Counted from the stretch's first letter, positions 35,579 through 43,498 are shown. The stretch: DNA of 64,000 bases from Methanoregula sp. (GCF_028712425.1 NZ_JAQTQD010000003.1:1-64000), one strand, 5' to 3'. Made by a program: numbers and translations. Notes: generated by a model not told the origin, from the sequence alone.

Positions 35579-36626
35579 CTAATGCCGACGCCACGCAGCA
35601 ATTCCCACGATCAGGACAAGTGCTCCGATGGGCGCAAACTGAAGCGGGGATGGTTTGGTCTGAGGCCGGATCGGGGTGGGCGCTCCTTCTTGTACCTGCG
35701 GTGCTGAAATGCCCGTATCATCGACAATGAGCGGGATCGCTGTATAGGTGTCATCGACATTGGAGTCGCTGATACCGGCAATGAGCGCCTGTACCGTGTC
35801 GAGACCCTGCAGGCTTCCTGCTCCGCTGATCTTGAAGATGTTTATGCCGCCCGTTAAATTCCCGCCGCTGAGTAGGAGGTTATTGACATATTCCCCGCTC
35901 ACAACGATCTCGTGCCGGTTGTTCTGCATCGGGTGCTGGACGATGAGAAAAGCCGGCCCTGTGGGAATATTTGCTGCGATTTGCGTATCGGCATTAAAAG
36001 TATATGATGCGTCAGGATTCACCGGAACCATTGCATTATATACGTATTTACCGCCGATAATCCATACCTGGACCTCCGTTGGATCCCCTTCCGCAATGCC
36101 GGTGACCGTGAACGGCTGTCCTCTCGGGACTGGTGACGGTGAGACTGCGGCAGATATGAACGGTTTTCTGATGATTATACTGGTCGTACCATATGTTGTT
36201 AGATCGTTGAACCCATCTTTCGCTTGTGGCTGGCTTACGGCATGAATGGTGTACGATCCAGGATCAAGCGGAAGATTGTAGGTATAAAGGGTATACTCCC
36301 AGGAGTGATCCGGTTTTGTTGCTGCCATGTCGAATGAACCCGGATCTCCCGTGACAACATTTCTGGTGAGGTGCAGTGAGTTTCCCGCCACTCGCGGAGA
36401 TGCCCGGCCCGGTGATGAAGAGGTAGGTGGAATCGGAATCAGAATTCGTCCCGCGGAAGACCACTTCTTCCCCCAGAAAATATGATCCATCCCCTTCCGC
36501 GACGATCACCATCACCGGTTTTTCCGCAGATACGGGAGACAGCCCCAATACTACTGTGCCTGCTATGATGAGCAGCAGGATCATCATCGATAATCTGTAC
36601 CGGTGGTTTGAGGTTGACTGGAACAT
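35579..36626 (-). pseudogene. DUF3821-type surface protein, interrupted by a 1-base frameshift
   Basis: Two overlapping frames together give one DUF3821 protein. The 5' frame (start 36626) has a signal peptide (about 12-34) and DGSYFLGEEVVFRGTNSDSDSTYLFITGP through SGGKLTAPHQ. The 3' frame continues NVVTGDPGSFDMAATKPDHSWEY and runs to a C-terminal helix (FAPIGALVLIVGIAAW-RRH). Removing one A from the AAA at 36360-36362 (TTT on plus) joins them exactly, H-Q-N-V-V-T-G-D-P. All other parts look intact, so this is either a recent lesion or a base-call error. The reading frame outside is that of a membrane-anchored surface protein beside a related lipoprotein gene. Confidence 0.8.
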
Positions 36627-36627
36627 A

Positions 36628-36649
36628 TGTAAATGTATTTACATTTACA
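36628..36649. promoter_or_regulatory. 22-bp inverted repeat between TATA box and start codon
   Basis: Perfect arms TGTAAATG and CATTTACA flank the spacer TATTTA. On the minus strand an ATTTTATA box (36651-36658) lies next to it and the ATG begins at 36626, so the repeat covers the transcription start site, the place for a repressor operator. Its 8-6-8 form equals that at 329-350. Confidence 0.55.
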
Positions 36650-36770
36650 ATATAAAATCTGTTTCATTCTCATTTTTATCCGGTAATCTTCTTACAATGT
36701 GATTAAGTGCCCATTTTTAAAAAAATTTGAGCAGTATCATAGCCATCTATCAGACGGGACACATCCTATA

Positions 36771-37370
36771 TCAGATCTTGATCTGCGCCAGCGCATCGTA
36801 CGCGATCTTCCGGAAGAGCGACGGGTCTATCGTGGGGTACTGCTCTTTTGCCTTCAGGATGTCAGGTGTCGGCTCCTTTGCGAATGCATCCACCCGGTCA
36901 AGCGTGTGCTTTGCCGCATCCAGCACCCAGATATCGCGGGTGTCCATGTCCACGACCGTGATCGACTCGACTCTTACGGATACGAGCCATGATCCGTCGG
37001 GCTTCTGGTACAGGTTCGGCTTCCCGATCACTGCAACGAACTGCGGCGGCTCGATCTTGGCGAGTTGCTGCATTGCCTCGGGCTGGTAACTGCCGGCCAT
37101 GACAAAGAACGTCCCGGTGGGATCGACTACACGGCCCCGGTAGAACATGTTCTGCTCGCCCTGCCGGGTCTTCTCGGTCAGGGTACCGACAATGAAGATC
37201 CTGTTTGAGCGCTCGCCGCTCGGCAGCAGGACAAACGTCGGGCTCTTCTCGTCCTCCCCGTCCTTGAACTGGTACCGGCATTCCCGAAGTTCGGCGGCAA
37301 AGACCCGGCGTGCGGGCTCGCGCTCGAAAGCCCCCTCGCGGCGGGGCATGTCATGGGGGTTCGTGCTCAT
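36771..37370 (-). CDS. RPA-associated OB-fold protein (COG3390-type)
   Basis: The 199-residue protein starts at ATG 37370, overlapping the RPA stop by ATGA, which fixes the start over upstream frames inside the RPA gene. It has RRVFAAELRECRYQFKDGEDEKSPTFVLLPSGERSNRIFIVGTL, an OB-fold with RGRVVDPTGTFFVMAGSYQPEA, and a C-terminal helix pair (SLFRKIAYDALAQI). These match the small OB-fold partners of euryarchaeal RPA, which bind single-stranded DNA together with it. Co-translation with RPA supports a shared complex for replication and repair. Confidence 0.88.
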   Translation of the reverse strand: MSTNPHDMPRREGAFEREPARRVFAAELRECRYQFKDGEDEKSPTFVLLPSGERSNRIFIVGTLTEKTRQGEQNMFYRGRVVDPTGTFFVMAGSYQPEAMQQLAKIEPPQFVAVIGKPNLYQKPDGSWLVSVRVESITVVDMDTRDIWVLDAAKHTLDRVDAFAKEPTPDILKAKEQYPTIDPSLFRKIAYDALAQIKI

Positions 37371-38629
37371 GAGGGTGCCCCCCCGGCACGGTTCAGCAAC
37401 GCAGTATGATCCGATGATGCGAACGCCACCTTGTCGCACTTGTTGACCAGCAGGCGGCCGTCAATCTCCCGGCCATGGCAGGTGATGTACCGCCCGAGCA
37501 CCGCATCCCGCATCTGGAGAAAGACCTCGTCCATCCCGAGCGGGTTGTTCTCCGCAATCTCCTGCGCCTGTGCAAGGGAGATCCCGGTCAGCGCCTCGAC
37601 CACGTCGCGCTGGATCAGGATGTTATGGGTCTTCTCACCATCGTCAAGCCATCCCTTGATCCGGAGGTCGTATACGAACTTTGGCTGGATCTCGTGGACC
37701 GGGCAGTAGTTCTGCCTTGAGAGGGCACGGTTGCAGCCCTCCACCGGGCAGCGCTTGATGATACCGGAGCCCGGTGCGATATGGACGATGGCGCCGGTGA
37801 ACGTGCTCTCCCCGCCGCTTACCGCGATCTCGCCCTCCTCCTGCAGGATGGTTGCCGCGTTCAGGTTCAGCGAGAGCCGGCCATTGAACTCGTCCACCTG
37901 TGCATAGAAGATACTGTACACGGCACCAGGCACGAGTCTCTCTTTTCCCGGCTCTTTCCAGATCACGAACTTGATGGTGCCGCTCTCATCGCCCAGCAGA
38001 CCGGACTGGAGCATCCGCTCGTGGTTTGCCTCCCACTCCTGCACGAACTTGACCCGGACACTGCCGATGCCGGGACGAAGGTCCCTTATCGGGGCCGGTG
38101 CCGGGATGAGAGACCTGTCCTCCGTAATCTCCTTAATGGTTGTACCGGAGTGGACCTTCAGGTTGGCAACACCCTTGTACTCATCGACCACCGCGGACTC
38201 GATGCGGTACCACGACCCCTCGGCCATGGCCGGGGCATTGGACTTTGCCCAGACAACGAACCGGATCGCACCGGACTCGTCGGCAATGATCCCGCTCTGG
38301 GCAATGGATGGTGATGCCGGTGCAGAGAGTGCCACGATCTTTCCTTCGATCGTCACCCACTCGCCGGGCACACCCTCGGCAATCTTCTTCTCCTGCGTAC
38401 CGCCGCCCGATCCACCGGCACCGGAACTTCCGCCGGAACCCGGTGCCGGGAGGTTGTACTCCTTTGAAAGCTCGCTTATCACGCTGCGTTCCGCCTCGGA
38501 GGGCTGGACACCGAACTCGTCCACGAGCCGCCTGAGTTTGCCTTCGATCTTCTTTACATCAGGCGTCTGTCCGCCCTGGGCAAATTTTCGGGAGATTCTG
38601 TTTGCTGCTTCGGAATAATCCATTTTCAT
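37367..38629 (-). CDS. Replication protein A, multi-OB-fold ssDNA-binding protein
   Basis: The 420-residue protein binds single-stranded DNA in replication and repair. It contains three OB folds (about 75-165, 175-270 and a C-terminal one), each with the WVTIEGKIVAL/GIIADESGAIRFVVW-type strands (QSGIIADESGAIRF; QSGLLGDESGTIKF), plus a zinc finger with CPVEGC and CPVH in the C-terminal region. A Gly/Ser linker separates the N-terminal helix domain from the first OB fold. The ATG at 38629 has GGAG 5 nt upstream; an ATG two codons later (38623) is an alternative. It is followed by its OB-fold partner. Confidence 0.93.
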   Translation of the reverse strand: MKMDYSEAANRISRKFAQGGQTPDVKKIEGKLRRLVDEFGVQPSEAERSVISELSKEYNLPAPGSGGSSGAGGSGGGTQEKKIAEGVPGEWVTIEGKIVALSAPASPSIAQSGIIADESGAIRFVVWAKSNAPAMAEGSWYRIESAVVDEYKGVANLKVHSGTTIKEITEDRSLIPAPAPIRDLRPGIGSVRVKFVQEWEANHERMLQSGLLGDESGTIKFVIWKEPGKERLVPGAVYSIFYAQVDEFNGRLSLNLNAATILQEEGEIAVSGGESTFTGAIVHIAPGSGIIKRCPVEGCNRALSRQNYCPVHEIQPKFVYDLRIKGWLDDGEKTHNILIQRDVVEALTGISLAQAQEIAENNPLGMDEVFLQMRDAVLGRYITCHGREIDGRLLVNKCDKVAFASSDHTALLNRAGGAPS

Positions 38630-38780
38630 ACATCTCCAGCAATAAAATTCGAAATACTCTTGATATAAGTGTGTCACCATGCGTAGTGAAAGTGTTGCTT
38701 TGGATCCCGCTTTCCCCCGGTAATGGTGTCGGGTACTATCGCGAGATTTATCTCACGAAAGAGCTGAACTAAGAGATACT

Positions 38781-38975
38781 ATGTCTGAGATAACCGCTGA
38801 CAGCACGATTTACGAGCTCCTCAAGGCAAAGCCCGAGGCAACCGAGGCCCTCTTCAAGTTCGGCATGGGTTGTGTCGGGTGCGCCATTGCCCGCGGCGAG
38901 ACCATCCGCCAGGCAGCCGAGGCACACGGTATCCCGCTCCCCGAGCTCCTCAACGCGCTTGGAATCAAGGAATAA
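38781..38975 (+). CDS. DUF1858 domain protein
   Basis: A 64-residue protein consisting only of a DUF1858 domain: ITADSTIYELLKAKPEATEALFKFGMGCVGC then AIARGETIRQAAEAHGI and a C-terminal helix. The CVGC pair (Cys31, Cys34 by count) resembles the N-terminal domain of ScdA/RIC iron-centre repair proteins and hybrid-cluster neighbours. In anaerobes it is thought to bind a metal or act in Fe-S or NO responses (family knowledge, not shown here). It stands alone; the 3' region carries the hairpin array. Confidence 0.9.
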   Translation: MSEITADSTIYELLKAKPEATEALFKFGMGCVGCAIARGETIRQAAEAHGIPLPELLNALGIKE

Positions 38976-38987
38976 ATTCCTCTCCAT

Positions 38988-39204
38988 GAACTCCTGACGG
39001 AGTTCAATATCAAAGAGTGATTGAAATCACTCTTCTCCTCGGGCAATAAAATTACCCAAGCATAAAAGAGTGAGCCCACTCTTTTAGTCGGGCAATAAAA
39101 TTACCCAAGCCTAAAAGAGTGAGATCAATCATAAATCGGGCAAGACGATTGCCCGAGCCTCAGGAGATAAAAACAGTTTTTCCTTTTCAGCAGATCTGAA
39201 AAGG
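38988..39204. repeat. Tandem stem-loop array, about 49-bp period
   Basis: Between two convergent genes lie seven hairpins: GAACTCC/GGAGTTC (38988-39005), AAGAGTGA/TCACTCTT (39013-39034), GGGCAAT/ATTACCC (39041-39057), a 10-bp TAAAAGAGTG/CACTCTTTTA stem (39063-39086), GGGCAAT/ATTACCC again (39090-39106), TCGGGCAA/TTGCCCGA (39136-39156) and CCTTTTCAG/CTGAAAAGG (39182-39204). The GGGCAAT units begin at 39041, 39090 and 39138. The C-A mismatch of two stems on plus is a G-U pair on minus, hinting that the minus transcript (3' end of the cbiZ gene) folds. Confidence 0.7.
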
Positions 39205-39208
39205 CGGA

Positions 39209-40099
39209 TCATTTTTTCAGTTTCAGTTTTTCGGAGTATTGCATCAGTTCTTCCCGCGAAGCATTCGGGAATTTCCTGAAATAAGATGCAACGGCCGGCT
39301 CGTGCAGGAGCGTACAGGCTGCACAGTTCCAGACCTTCCCTCCGTTCGAACCTTTCACCCACTGCCCGAGATTCTCGTCCTTGCATGGGTAGAAGGGACA
39401 GTAGCAGAAGTCGCAGGCCTGTCCTTCGAAATGGCAGTGATAATAGGGGCACTCCTTCCCGGGCTTCCACTCTGCCCAGTGCGCACCCTGGAACCGGCTG
39501 TAGATGAAGAACGCCGGGCGGCCGGAGGGCGTACCGGCATCGTGCCGGCGGAGCGCCTCGGGAACCCCGTGGAGGACCGCCTCGCGGACCCGCATGCCGG
39601 CCGGTGTGATGCGGCCGGCATACCGGTGTTTCTCCTTTCCCTCCGAGGCAGCGATCACGGCATCGGTGGGTGTTCCGGTTGCCGGGAGGTCGAGCCCGAG
39701 CAGCGCCTCGGCCTTTGCCTCGGTCGCTACCATGATGGTCTCGAGAAGGGCCGCGTCCTCCATCCCTTCAGCGCTGCAGACAATAATGTTGATAGTGCCG
39801 GCGGTTGCCGGGGGTTCGCGGCGGAATCCGGCCGTGACAAAGACCGTGATGAAGTCGTACTGGAGGATGCAGGCCTGCTGCATGGGGACCGCGGTCAAAA
39901 GGCCGAAGAGATCGGGGCTGATCCCTTCTGCGGCAGCGACCCGCTCGATCTCCTTTTCCGGGGCATCGTGGCGCCAGTCAGGGGGGACGGTATGGCAAAG
40001 AAGGGAAGAGACCGACCGGATGCCCCCGAGGACCCCGGTGCTGGCGGCGCGGAACGACCCGCGGATAAAAAGCGTGGAGTTGTCGAGGTAATATCTCAT
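39209..40099 (-). CDS. cbiZ: Adenosylcobinamide amidohydrolase CbiZ with C-terminal Cys-rich domain
   Basis: The 296-residue protein cleaves adenosyl-pseudocobalamin or cobinamide amides, allowing archaea to salvage and remodel cobamides. The CbiZ core (1-200) begins RYYLDNSTLFIRGSFRAASTGVLGG and includes HTVPPDW, FVTAGF and EGMEDAALLETIM. A C-terminal Cys-rich domain of about 70 residues (CPYYHCHFEGQACDFCYCPFYPC, WNCAACTLLHE) is a zinc or Fe-S site, seen fused to CbiZ in some methanogens. ATG 40099 overlaps the stop of the upstream gene by ATGA, excluding longer starts. Confidence 0.92.
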   Translation of the reverse strand: MRYYLDNSTLFIRGSFRAASTGVLGGIRSVSSLLCHTVPPDWRHDAPEKEIERVAAAEGISPDLFGLLTAVPMQQACILQYDFITVFVTAGFRREPPATAGTINIIVCSAEGMEDAALLETIMVATEAKAEALLGLDLPATGTPTDAVIAASEGKEKHRYAGRITPAGMRVREAVLHGVPEALRRHDAGTPSGRPAFFIYSRFQGAHWAEWKPGKECPYYHCHFEGQACDFCYCPFYPCKDENLGQWVKGSNGGKVWNCAACTLLHEPAVASYFRKFPNASREELMQYSEKLKLKK

Positions 40100-40458
40100 G
40101 CAACAGAATAGCGGGTGCGGTCCTTGAGCTCCTGCTGCTTGCCGGCATTCCAGCCGGAGACGTCCTGCAGGTATCCCGTGACCCTGCTGATCTGGGTGAC
40201 GTCGTGGGAGCCGCATTCGGGGCAGACCGCCTGGCCGCAGAGCGGGCAGTACTCGATGCCCGCAATCACTTCATGGGTGCAGTTGCAGTGGTCAAGGGGG
40301 CACATGACCTCGAGGTGTGTCTCGCCGCAGTTCGGACACGGATTCTCCTCGACAATGAGGTGGCAGGTGTGGCACTTGTACTTCCGGTCATGCTCGGGAA
40401 TGTCGGATAGTGTCTTGTAGTGCTCTGCCAGTTTGCGTTGTTCTGCGGTCCAATCCAT
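40096..40458 (-). CDS. Stand-alone NrdD-like C-terminal (glycyl radical) domain with zinc ribbons
   Basis: The 120-residue protein ends in CPECGSHDVTQISRVTGYLQ ... GWNAGKQQELKDRTRY, which corresponds to the C-terminus of anaerobic ribonucleotide reductase NrdD, including the zinc-binding CxxC and the Gly-radical loop (RVTGYL; Gly is the radical carrier in NrdD). The upstream 75 residues have further CxxC pairs (CHTC, CPNC, CPLDHCNC, CPLC), giving a zinc-rich module instead of the ATP-cone/barrel. It has no catalytic barrel, so it is either a spare radical domain (as GrcA/YfiD is for Pfl) or a partner of a split reductase. It overlaps cbiZ by 4 bp. Confidence 0.8.
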   Translation of the reverse strand: MDWTAEQRKLAEHYKTLSDIPEHDRKYKCHTCHLIVEENPCPNCGETHLEVMCPLDHCNCTHEVIAGIEYCPLCGQAVCPECGSHDVTQISRVTGYLQDVSGWNAGKQQELKDRTRYSVA

Positions 40459-40475
40459 AGTATAACATCTCACAG

Positions 40476-40497
40476 GTTCTTAATAAATATTTAGAAC
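40476..40497. promoter_or_regulatory. Imperfect 22-bp palindrome in the promoter of the NrdD-like gene
   Basis: Arms GTTCT and AGAAC with further AT pairs inside give 9 of 11 possible pairs. It lies 18 bp before the ATG at 40458 and contains the AT-rich promoter core (AAATATTTATT on minus), so it may be an operator for the nrdD-like/cbiZ pair. Confidence 0.4.
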
Positions 40498-40582
40498 GAT
40501 CTGGTCAGGCCATTGGCCGATCCCCGCTTTATATAGCGTTCATATCCGGATTCGTGAAAATTTTGAGGGTATTAATAAATCT

Positions 40583-41221
40583 TTACGCGTTCCTGACCGC
40601 GGAAAATTCCATTATCGCGGTTACCGGGTCTTTTGCCTCATAAATCGCCCGCCCCACGATGATGCCGTCAACGAGCTTCGCGATGGTGGCTGCGTCCCCC
40701 CCCTGGGCACCCACGCCCGGGGAGAGTATCTTCCGTTTGCCAACGATTTCGCGCAGGATTTTTGTGCGCTCCGGGCGCGTTGCCGGGGCGATGATCCCAT
40801 CCGCGCCACACTCTACGGCAAGCGCGGCGATCTTCTCGGCGGTCCCGCCATGGAAGAACGCAGTCGCGCCCGGGTGGCTCATCTCCGCAACCACGAAACA
40901 CGCGCCCCCGTAGTCCGCGGCAACACCTACGCACGCCTGGATTGCGTCGGCGCCGGTGAACCCGTGGCAGATGATGGACGAGAAGCCGGCATCGAAGACC
41001 TGCTCCGCGATGAGCCGGTTCGTGTTGGGGATATCGGCGACCTTGAAGTCCGCGATGAGAGGCTTGTCCAGCTCCTCGAGCTCTGCTGCAATCGAGAGGC
41101 CGCTTGCGAGGATGAGGGGGTACCCGAGCTTGATGGCGTCGAGATGCGGGGCGCAGGCATTTGCGATCTTGATCGCCTGTTTCTTTTCGGTTACGTCCAG
41201 CGCAAGGATCAGTTCGGTCAT
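40583..41221 (-). CDS. pyrF: Orotidine 5'-phosphate decarboxylase
   Basis: Converts OMP to UMP, the last step of pyrimidine synthesis. The 212-residue TIM barrel starts ELILALDVTEKKQA, has the catalytic DFKVADIPNT (about 58-67; Asp-x-Lys-x-x-Asp), the SHPGATAF loop, and GVGAQGG with phosphate-binding IIVGRAIYEA near the end. Length is normal. Its ATG overlaps the dys stop by 4 bp, so pyrimidine synthesis and hypusine formation are transcribed together. Confidence 0.96.
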   Translation of the reverse strand: MTELILALDVTEKKQAIKIANACAPHLDAIKLGYPLILASGLSIAAELEELDKPLIADFKVADIPNTNRLIAEQVFDAGFSSIICHGFTGADAIQACVGVAADYGGACFVVAEMSHPGATAFFHGGTAEKIAALAVECGADGIIAPATRPERTKILREIVGKRKILSPGVGAQGGDAATIAKLVDGIIVGRAIYEAKDPVTAIMEFSAVRNA

Positions 41222-42153
41222 TTCGCGAGCCTCTCCATCACCGCGGCCGTCAGCACCGGGAGGGTGATCGTTGCGTCGCCGTACACGGTCACGGCCTGGG
41301 CGTCTTCCGTGATCTTGCCCCAGGACCGGGCTTCGTCCAGCGTTGCGCCCGAGAGCCCGCCGAGGTCAGGCCGGTCGCCCGTAAGCTGGATCGCGTAGCG
41401 GAAACCGTTCGGGGTCATCAGCATGCTCTGGAGGATGAAGTTCTTGGGCACACCGCCGCCCACGAGCATGGCGCCGGCCTTTGTTGCCGTAAAGCACCGG
41501 TCCATCAGCGACTGCATGTCGGCAAAGGCGTCCACGGTGATTTTGTTGGTCTGCGAGAATAGCCAGTACTGGAGGCCGATCATCGAGTCCTGCACCGCAG
41601 GGTTGTACACCGGGACCTTGTTCCTCGCTGCCGTGTGGAGGATACCGGATTTTGTATGGTTCCCGATGTGTTCCAGCAGGCCCGAGATGGAGATGGTGGA
41701 TTTTGGTTCGAGTTCGGAGAAGACACCCTGCATGAACTCCTCGAAGTGTTCGAACGCGTCGTTGGGGAGGTAGACATCGTAGATCCGGTTGATCTCGTCG
41801 TGCCGGAGCTCGATGTCGTTACAGAACGCAGTGCCGTGGAAGTGGTGGCAGCCGATGGCCTCGATGATGTCGTGCGTGAGGTTGGCGCCGGTCGAGACAA
41901 GCACGTCGATATGACCGGCCCTGATGAGATCGGAGACGATCCCGCCCATGCCCGCGGGGACCATTGCCCCGGCAAGCCCGAAGAACTTCGTGGCCTCCCG
42001 GTCTCTCAGCATCTGCTCCCAGATATCCGCGGCGCGGGCAAGCGATCCGCCGTTGTAGGCGCCGGCTTCTCCCATCGCCATCACCAGTTCGTTCACCGTC
42101 ATCTTCGGTTTCACGTGGAGCTGGTTTACCGGCATCTCGCAGGGTTGTGTCAT
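41218..42153 (-). CDS. dys: Deoxyhypusine synthase
   Basis: Transfers an aminobutyl group from spermidine to a lysine of translation factor aIF5A. The 311-residue protein has SGANLTHD (about 91-98, NAD-binding), HFHGTAFCND, YWLFSQTNKI and the catalytic-lysine motif GGGVPKNFILQS (about 238-249). Length is typical for archaea. It begins the dys-pyrF operon, leftward from a spacer (42154-42284) that also holds the promoter for the divergent coiled-coil operon. Confidence 0.95.
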   Translation of the reverse strand: MTQPCEMPVNQLHVKPKMTVNELVMAMGEAGAYNGGSLARAADIWEQMLRDREATKFFGLAGAMVPAGMGGIVSDLIRAGHIDVLVSTGANLTHDIIEAIGCHHFHGTAFCNDIELRHDEINRIYDVYLPNDAFEHFEEFMQGVFSELEPKSTISISGLLEHIGNHTKSGILHTAARNKVPVYNPAVQDSMIGLQYWLFSQTNKITVDAFADMQSLMDRCFTATKAGAMLVGGGVPKNFILQSMLMTPNGFRYAIQLTGDRPDLGGLSGATLDEARSWGKITEDAQAVTVYGDATITLPVLTAAVMERLAK

Positions 42154-42284
42154 GGTATTTTTGCACTTCCGCTTGTTGCCGGATATTTGGCGTTCCGCAC
42201 AGATAACTGTGTTTCAGGACCGTGCGGCGGGGATAAGCCGGGCTTTGGGGAAGGTATTTACCCTTTCACTGTCGTTTTTCCTCT

Positions 42285-42758
42285 ATGCAGGAGATCCGGT
42301 TATCCTTACGAAAACGGGCGTTCCCGAGCGAAGGCCGGGCGCGCCTCAATGCAGCCCACCTCCCGGAGCTGGGAATCACCGAAGGGGGACAGGTGGACCT
42401 TGTCAACGAGGCGACCGGTGCCAGCGTGACCGTCACGATCGTTGCCGACACTCTCGTCCTCGAGGGGCAGGTGCGCGTGAGCGCAGAAGACCTCACGGTG
42501 CTCGGCCTCTCCGAGAACGAAGCCGTCCTTGTCAGGAAGTCCCCCCCGCTGGACGAGAAGATCAAAAAAGCCGCGGGGGAAGCTGGTGAGGTTGCCCGGA
42601 AAGGCGTTGACTCGCTGGACCGTGCGCTGACAAAGGCTGCCGGCGATGTGAAGGCGGGAGCCGGAAAGGCTACAGAAACGATCGGCACCGCGGCGAAGAA
42701 GACCGCAGACGGTGTCAGGGACGTTGCCCGGAAAGTTTCCGGCAAGGACGATCTCTGA
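42285..42758 (+). CDS. Beta-barrel N-domain plus amphipathic repeat protein
   Basis: First of six co-directional genes. Of 157 residues, 1-90 resemble half of the CDC48/VAT-type or AbrB-like double-psi barrel: SEGRARLNAAHLPELGITEGGQVDLVNEATGASVTVTIVADTLV. Residues 90-157 are a Lys/Ala/Gly-rich amphipathic tract (KKAAGEAGEVARKG, DRALTKAAGDVKAG, KATETIGTAAKKTADGV), similar to apolipoprotein/YtxH-like or LEA repeats that lie on membranes or nucleic acids. No catalytic motif. The gene ends 37 bp before the next; function unknown. Confidence 0.65.
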   Translation: MQEIRLSLRKRAFPSEGRARLNAAHLPELGITEGGQVDLVNEATGASVTVTIVADTLVLEGQVRVSAEDLTVLGLSENEAVLVRKSPPLDEKIKKAAGEAGEVARKGVDSLDRALTKAAGDVKAGAGKATETIGTAAKKTADGVRDVARKVSGKDDL

Positions 42759-42795
42759 ATCCCCCATCATCGCATCATAAAAATCTGGTGAAACC

Positions 42796-43179
42796 ATGGC
42801 ATCCGAAATGATCATCAACGACACGATGCTTGCAGGACTGATCGTTGTCCTCGGCATGGTGGTTGTCTACCTTATCATCCGCGAGATACGGATCATGAAG
42901 ACCTCCAACCGGGCGCTGGAACTGGACCTGGAGAAGGACAAGCTTGCGCTCCTCCAGCAGCACGAGGCAAAGAAGGCGTTCCCGTTCACCCGGCTCTCCC
43001 CGGAACAAACGGCGCAGATCCGGCAGGTGCAGGAGGACAATGCCGCAATCGAGACAACGGTCTTTGCAAAAGAGAAACTGCTCGAGGCCCGGCTGGCGCG
43101 GCTGGAGAACATCGTGAAGGCAAAGAAGCTCGACACCCTCCTCACCAATGCGGAGGAGCAGGAGAAGAAGGTGAAGTGA
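42796..43179 (+). CDS. N-terminally anchored coiled-coil protein
   Basis: The 127-residue protein has one membrane helix (about 10-32, TMLAGLIVVLGMVVVYLII) and then a highly charged helix to the end, with heptad-like LELDLEKDKLALLQQHEAKKA and LLEARLARLENIVKAKKL. The cytoplasmic side is likely, with the coiled coil projecting. The next gene starts 1 bp after its stop. It is the membrane anchor of the putative system; no known family recognised. Confidence 0.65.
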   Translation: MASEMIINDTMLAGLIVVLGMVVVYLIIREIRIMKTSNRALELDLEKDKLALLQQHEAKKAFPFTRLSPEQTAQIRQVQEDNAAIETTVFAKEKLLEARLARLENIVKAKKLDTLLTNAEEQEKKVK

Positions 43180-43180
43180 G

Positions 43181-43498
43181 ATGAACCCGACCGTATACCA
43201 CGCACCGGAACAGGACCTGACGAGCGGATCGTTCTGGGACGAGCTTTCGCAGGTCCCTGCAACCATCGGCTCCCGGCTCCCGACGCTTGACCGGTCGCTT
43301 GACGCCTACTTCGACCGGCACTTTGCAGCCATCATCGAGGAATGGGACCTCGTGACCGGAAGCGATCTCAAAAACCTCGAAAACCGGCTGGAGCGGGTGA
43401 GCAGCGAGATCACCCGGTTATACGAAGGAAAGATGGCCCTTGAGGCGCGGGCACAGGATCTCGACCGCCTCATATCATCCCTGGAGCGGTCGAAATGA
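43181..43498 (+). CDS. Small coiled-coil protein with DR-xx-EEWDL module (copy 1)
   Basis: The 105-residue protein has about 35 N-terminal residues, then LDRSLDAYFDRHFAAIIEEWDLVTGSDL and a coiled coil (LENRLERVSSEITRLYEGKMALEARAQDLDRLISSLERSK). The YxDRxF-x-EEWxL-x-L-coil pattern recurs in the next two genes, so it is a shared domain of this operon. Stop overlaps the next start by 4 bp (ATGA). The role is unknown; regular spacing and identical architecture point to a hetero-oligomeric helical assembly. Confidence 0.65.
   Translation: MNPTVYHAPEQDLTSGSFWDELSQVPATIGSRLPTLDRSLDAYFDRHFAAIIEEWDLVTGSDLKNLENRLERVSSEITRLYEGKMALEARAQDLDRLISSLERSK

Noticed and set aside
39041-39123. CRISPR-like repeats
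   Set aside because: Only two exact copies with 15-bp gaps and no unique spacers of 30-40 bp; the units form hairpins and there are no cas genes.
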